A stretch of 64,000 nucleotides of DNA from Paratinospora sagittata. Lineage: Eukaryota; Streptophyta; Magnoliopsida; Ranunculales; Menispermaceae. A program made the position numbers and the translations under genes. The DNA lies in the NCBI GenBank assembly GCA_035771175.1, contig CM069600.1, forward strand, positions 3,141,210-3,205,209, in the 5' to 3' direction. Each line of letters starts with the position of its first letter. Position 1 is the first letter of the stretch. Under the pieces are notes generated by a model. The model saw nothing but the letters and a program-made list of their open reading frames with translations, made no database searches and was not told the DNA's origin. This document shows, one piece after another, positions 58,701 to 64,000 of this stretch.

Positions 58701-61700
58701 ATGGCGGAGGAGAAGATTTGCAGTCACTCAAAGCGACTGAGAAAAGAGGGGTGCGACCCGGTGCAGGACCCTTCATCATGGCTTCTCGACAATATAGTTG
58801 AAAAGAAACTTCCAACCCACACCTCATCTCTCCCTCGACCTTCCATTATCGCTTTCCCCGTCGCTCGCCACCGATCCCACGGCCCTGTATCTAAGCTTTC
58901 CCAAACACTAATTTTTATTTTTATTTTTTCGGAATCGCATTTAGATTGCTTCCCTTTTAGCAGCTTACCCATTTTCTTTTACAGCACTGGGTTCCACTAA
59001 GCAGCGAAATGGATGTTGACGAGGACGGTGAACATGATTTGGATGAAGAAGAACAAGATGATTACGAGCCACACATCAAACATGTCGCAGCTTCTGTTCA
59101 ACCCATCCAGAGAAAACCAAAGAAAAGCTTGGATTTTAGCGGGTGGAGAGAGCTAGTTAATAAGCAACCGGAAGAAGAAGAACGTCAAAAGGAAAAGGCA
59201 CTAGTCAATAATAGAAAACCTATTGTAAAAAAAAATTCAACATTTGCTGAGGCTTTGGACTCTACAGTCGCTGCTGTTGGTATTAAACAGAATGATGATT
59301 TGGATTCCTTTCGTATTGAGAAAGAGTACGGCGAACACGAAGCTAGTCATGGCAGTTTTAACGAACAACAAGTATTAGAAGAACAACAACTATCGGTGCT
59401 GCCCCTTGAGACTCAAATTGATGCCGAAAACCGTGTGCTTTTAAACCAAATGTCTCCTGGCGAGATTGCAGAAGCGCAGGTAGATATAATGGAGAAATTG
59501 AAGCCCGAGTTATTGGAGATGCTAAGAAAACGGGGACAACAAAAGAAGTTTGAGAAGCAACCAACTTTATTATCATCTCAGAATGACTCCAACAAAGATG
59601 CAACAAAAAATGATGCACATTTAGAGGGAGAAGGTGCTAGAAGAAGAATTCCACCACATGTCTCTGCTACAACAACCGCAACTGCCAATGCCACACTTCG
59701 TTTGCAAGAAAGTAGTGGAGCAAAGAGTAAGAATTTGTGGAATTCATGGACTGAGAGAGTTGAAGCAGTCAGGACATTAAGGTTTACATTGGACGGGAAT
59801 GTTCTGCAAAATCATTCCACCAAAACATCCGGCACAGGTAATCTAATCATGTACCACTACATGGTTGAGCCTTGAGCCTCCAATAGTGCTCTTACTTGTT
59901 TCAATTTTTATTGCGTTTATTATTCTTTTTGCTTTTTGATATATATATATAGAGTTGTTGAGAAAAATGAACGACTAATTGCTAGAAATGGATGTTGTAA
60001 GGAAGCTGTTGAGTTTTCATTGGGTATTGGTTTCTTAGAGATGAGGCCTTTGGTTCCTCAACTTCGTTCTTGTGGAATTGCTAAATTTTTTCTGTTTTCT
60101 GCTGTATGTTAGTAACCATATTTTTTTCTCCGTGATATGTTAATAACAATTTTCATGATTCGAAAATTTTTTGGTTAAAAGATGAGTTATTTCTTGTAAT
60201 GGGGTTGGATAATAACTTATTTACTTTCCCCCTGTGCTATAGGTAGTCTTCCAGAGTGCAGTCAACATAATACTGGCAATTGCAGTTGTCGTGACTACTT
60301 AAAGTCTGATGGGGATCCTGCTGCCACTGGGTACACAATCAAAGAGGCTGTAGCACTCAGCAGAAGCATGGTTAGTTTACGTATGTTTTTGTGATTTTTG
60401 CTTGGGCAGGTGACGAATTTGTCGTTAGATAACTTGCTGTTTCTATAATCATGAATTTGAAATTATAATGCTATAAAATGTTTGATATTGAAATGACTTT
60501 TGAATCTATCACAAAAATCATTGTTCCAGAAATAATAAATCTCCTTCTTTGAATGGTTGGAAATGTTAAAAATTGTGTCTCTACCACAAAAGCTTCTTGT
60601 GCCAATCTCATTCTGAAAGTAATACATAAAATAGAGTTTGTCCCCTTCTCTTTTTATTTTGCTCCAAGATGTGGTACTCTTACGAATGTAGTCTTATTTC
60701 AATTTTCTAAATTGATTACATATTGGTGCAATCCAAATTTGTTTCTGTTTCAAGAAACAAGCAAGGTGCTCCTAGAAACAGTACAACTGAAATTTTCATC
60801 AATTATAGAAACTTGTCTTTATAAAATAGAAATATGAGAACTATTTTTCACATAGAAATATATCCAAATGTAGCCCAAGTGGCCAGCCTCCATATTGCTA
60901 ATAAATATATGAACCAATATTGGATAGAACTGCCAATATAACTTGAAGCCCATAATACCAATAAAATTTCACAAATAGTGATGTAGTCTGTTGCACAAAA
61001 AAAGTTTTGAGTTGCTGTATTATCACCTAATGACCATATTTTACCTAGTGAATTGGCATTTTTGTAATGGTCACGCTGCATGAAAATTTTACTTTAAAAT
61101 GAATTCAGTGTCTGGGAAGTTCTGTTTTTTTAATGAATTTTTATATTTGACCGTCTAAATACTTCTGTAAAGCAACCATAAGTCTTGGAGAGGCTTGGTT
61201 TCAGAAGGTTTTTATATTTCAATTCACATGACCTCAATGAAGATTTCAGGTTCCAGGACAACGAGGACTTGCATTGCAGCTTCTTGCATCTGTGCTTGAT
61301 AAGGCTTTACATGAACTGCAACAAGTTCAGATTGGCTGTTCTATGAGGCATGCTAGTAATGGAAATGAGTTTGTTGATTGGATGGCTGTTTGGGCATATG
61401 CTCTTGGACCAGAACCTGAACTTGCTTTATCAATAAGGTAAGTTCAACTATTTTCTCGCTGGTTATAGTTCAGCACTGATGCCTGAATTATCATTTACTT
61501 TTGAAACAAACTTCTGGGTGGGTATCCCACACTTGAACCGATTCTTTCTTGTTTAAGAATCTTTTTCTAGATGCTCTGAAACAACTTGGAAATTCTCTAG
61601 AAGAAATAATAGGTTTATTGATATGTCTTATATCTCATATATGACAAAAAGAAGGTAACTGGAAATGCATTCCATAATCACTTGTTGGGAGAGTAGAGAT

Positions 61701-63063
61701 TGCTTCATTTGAGATTTTGATTCTCTTGAGGATGCTTTTATATCATGTACTTTCTCAAAACTTGAGCTTTGGTTATCAACAAATGCATAATGGTGCATGT
61801 GAATGAGCTGTTGAAAATTGTTGCGACATGCAAATGCCCACAGAGCTTGGTGACATTATCAAAATTGTGAACCATGCATTATATTTGGTTAGAGTAACAC
61901 TGTTGTGGTTCATCTTCTTATATACATGAAAAAAACTGGTGTGGTGTATTTGTAAGTCAATTCCAGAAGATTGCACCTAATAGCTGATAATATGATGTGA
62001 AAACTTTAGGTATTTTAGCTCAGTTATTCATCAGGAGGGAGAAATAAGAGATGTAGAAAAAAAGGGCAGCCCAGTGCATGTATGTAAACTGGAGAAGGGT
62101 CGGACGACAATTGGGTCTATTATACGCAGTCTTACCTTCCTTGCTTCGCAAGAGACTGTTTTCACAATTCAAACCCATGACCACATGGTCACATGGCAAC
62201 AACTCCTACTGTTGCGCCAAGCCATGTTAAACATAAAATTAAAGTAGTTTAAGTGGAGGACACCACCTCTAAGCTTCTGGAGATGACAATGTTGGCTAAA
62301 TATATAGAAGAATGAAACGCTGGATTCATGTTGCTGACCCTCATTTGGATTATTTTGATAAATCTTATGATTGCATCAATAATGATTCGTTTATTAATCA
62401 TCAGCCTATTGGAACCTTGCTTAGTCAGAAGTTTCTTTACTATGATCCATATCTATTCCTTTTTATCTCTTATAGTTTACTTCCTCTGTGTTTATATACT
62501 TTTAGTTAATTCTGTAAGATTTCTTGCAGGATGGCTTTGGACAGTAACCATAACTCTGTGGTCATGGCTAGTGTAAAAGTTATTCACTCTATACTGAGCT
62601 GTGACATGAATGAGAGCTTTTCTGATATTTCTGAGGTAGATTTTAGTAACGGGCACATACTTTCACTGAATGATGTTAAGTTGGTATCTTTTGCCATGGT
62701 CATTTTTCTTTTTCATTTTCCCTGTCAAATCTCTCTTCATTCAGATCAAAGGATCAATACTAACTGTAATTGCATTTCATTCATGTATTGCTTTATTGGC
62801 AGAAATTGGCAACTAGTAAGAATAACCTCTACACTGCTCCAATATTTCGAAGTAGACCAGAGATTGATTTTGGTTTTCTTCATGGTGGATTTTGGAAATA
62901 TAGTACAAAATCTTCCAGTATTCTTCCTTCTGGTGAGGCAATGGTGGATCCTGAAAATGAAGAGAAACATACTATTCGTGATGATCTTATTGTTGCTGGA
63001 CAAGATTTTGCTGCTGGGCTGGTTAGGATGGAAATCCTTCCAACAATACAGTATCTTTTGGAA
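58701..63063 (+). CDS. IYO: Transcriptional elongation regulator MINIYO / RPAP1 homologue, 5' part (six exons; continues past the window)
   Basis: Plant RPAP1 (Arabidopsis MINIYO) binds RNA polymerase II, promotes its nuclear import and elongation, and triggers cell differentiation. Exons seen: 58701-58886, 58985-59837, 60243-60370, 61250-61437, 62530-62635, 62803-63063; all phases agree and no stop occurs, about 574 residues so far. The ATG at 58701 (MAEEKICSHS) is preferred over the in-frame ATG at 58542, because the family block PSIIAFPVARHRSHGP follows at the usual distance. Exon 2 carries the RPAP1 N-terminal motif (IDAENRVLLNQMSPGEIAEA, MEKLKPELLE; residues about 207-247) and the start of the C-terminal RPAP1 motif (RTLRFTLDGN), which continues in exons 3-4 (YTIKEAVALSRSM, VPGQRGLALQLLASVLDKAL). 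Most of the helical C-terminal part must lie beyond 64000. Confidence 0.95.
62057..62225 (-). mobile_element. Au SINE (minus strand) in a MINIYO intron
   Basis: The reverse strand reads ggcttggcgcaacagtagga (A-box region), a catgtggtcatgggtttgaa B-box segment, ggtaagactgcgtataatag followed by accc, and ends gggctgccctttttttctac. These are the diagnostic Au SINE blocks in order. It lies between MINIYO exons 4 and 5; target-site duplications were not resolved. Confidence 0.85.
62300..62365 (+). repeat. Short RTE-type 3' end remnant
   Basis: gaatgaaacgctggattcat followed by gttgctgaccctcatttgga is a degraded version of the RTE 3' motif seen intact at about 9090. Only about 60 bp can be recognised, just right of the Au SINE. 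Confidence 0.4.
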
Positions 63064-63129
63064 GTAAGCAGACAAGAGCTGAACTGTATACGGCCTCTCT
63101 TCAACTCATCATTAGCTTTTTGTTGTTTA

Positions 63130-63130
63130 T

Positions 63131-63169
<39 letters not shown>
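63130..63169. repeat. (TA)n microsatellite
   Basis: An uninterrupted TA run of about 19 units lies about 70 bp into the intron after MINIYO exon 6 and immediately precedes the 3' end of a minus-strand LINE fragment. It may have grown from that element's tail or target site. Confidence 0.9.
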
Positions 63170-63170
<1 letters not shown>

Positions 63171-63910
63171 AAACGAACTGATTGTATTAAGAACATGGAG
63201 TCCTCAATGTACAAATAACCTAATAAAGTCCAATCCATCAAACAGGTCAACACCACCCAAACATTTGTCTAAGGACATGCAAATGGAGGTTTTGTACTTA
63301 ACTGAGTCCTACAATGCAGAATCCTTAAAAAAACATCCCCAAAAGTTTTATTATTCCTCTCTACCACAAATACCAACATAAAGCCAAAACAGCCATGTTC
63401 CATATTTTTCCTAGTTTCGAGATTTGTACCCCTAACATTACTCATAATGAGAGCAATGGATTGGAACATCTTCTAGGAATAGCAAGAGAGCTCCAACTCC
63501 TTGAGCTACGAATGCCATGTCTTAACTAAAAAGAACAATGTAGAATAAGATGATCAATAAATTCTGAATCCTTGTCAAAAAGAATGCACCAACTTGGAGA
63601 CAAAAAAAAAAAGGATCAACTTCTCTAGAATCAGTACAGACCCTAAAACCTGAACCTTAGAAGTTGGAAGGAGCATGAGCTTTCCAAATGAAGGAAAATA
63701 AGGGGAACCGGGCTAGGTTTGATGATCTAACTGCGTGAGAGAGGAAAGATTTGCAGGAGTAGATCCCCCGAGGGATTGACTGTCCATCCTCTTCTGTTTG
63801 CTGACCTTTGAACCTTCTCACCCTCTAGCCTGGTAAGGAGGATGCCCAGGTCTTGGTATTTCTAAATGCTGAGATTTCTTGAACCCTCTTACCTTTTTGG
63901 AATTAAATTG
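63165..63910 (-). pseudogene. LINE ORF2 3' fragment (zf-RVT) in a MINIYO intron
   Basis: On the minus strand the segment reads, through frameshifts, FKKSQHLEIPRPG, SIPRGIYSCKSFLSHAV, SSNLARFPLFSFIWKAHAP, LSPSWCILFDKDSEFIDHLI and VVERNNKTFGDVFLRI. These are consecutive zf-RVT region blocks of L1-type LINEs. The left end, agaaacgaactgattgtatt, resembles the terminal sequence of the LINE at 11.66 kb (agaaacgaaaattgtattga). The piece is antisense to MINIYO and inactive. Confidence 0.85.
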
Positions 63911-64000
63911 ATAGAGAATTCAATCTACACCTTGGGATTTACATCCTTATGAATACCTTTGTTATCTCAGTTGAAATGTATCTTGAAAGTACTGTATCTA

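Noticed and set aside
1..64000. CRISPR arrays, operons, bacterial promoters or riboswitches
   Set aside because: The window is clearly plant nuclear DNA with spliced genes, and no regular spaced repeats were seen.

Overview
This window is nuclear DNA from a flowering plant, most likely a eudicot. Its genes are split by many introns with plant-like GT/AG borders, the intergenic DNA is very AT-rich, and it is full of plant-type retroelements: L1-type LINEs with a DUF4283-like ORF1 and zf-RVT tail, RTE-clade LINE tails, Au-type and other tRNA-derived SINEs, and a Ty1/copia remnant. The species cannot be named from the sequence alone.

Three apparently functional housekeeping genes anchor the window. 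(1) Plus strand, 1951-19479: a SNAPC3/SNAP50 homologue (Arabidopsis SRD2), a subunit of the complex that activates snRNA promoters; 11 coding exons join in frame to 502 residues. (2) Minus strand, 38222-56352: URB1/Npa1, a giant 60S ribosome-assembly factor; 13 coding exons join to 2597 residues. (3) Plus strand, 58701 to the right edge: MINIYO/RPAP1, an RNA polymerase II associated factor, running out of the window. All three serve basic gene expression (snRNA transcription, ribosome assembly, Pol II assembly and import), but nothing shows that they are co-regulated. URB1 and MINIYO diverge from a 2.3 kb interval holding a broken PPR gene.

Between and inside these genes lies a repeat- and fragment-rich landscape. 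The last SNAPC3 intron (8.4 kb) holds a complete but decayed 6.2 kb LINE in antisense, bounded by a 14-bp target-site duplication, plus an oppositely oriented RT fragment. Downstream of SNAPC3, 19.9-22.0 kb is a mosaic of gene pieces all reading on the minus strand: PPR, a KH-domain (STAR type) C-terminus, and an inverted copy of SNAPC3 exons 2-3 with their introns. From 22 to 28.6 kb there is AT-rich repeat DNA, a MITE-like foldback, and a truncated copia element joined to a fragment of dihydropteroate synthase. From 28.6 to 37.2 kb, four exons of an RFI2-like RING E3 ligase gene survive with huge, repeat-invaded introns; they carry an in-frame TGA and lack recognisable first and last exons, so the locus looks like a decaying pseudogene.

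URB1 introns also carry LINE fragments (endonuclease, RT and tail pieces) and RTE remnants, and a (GA)n microsatellite directly abuts one URB1 splice donor. Exon borders were placed by eye from GT/AG sites and reading frame; the coding lengths of SNAPC3 and URB1 come out as whole numbers of codons, which supports the models.
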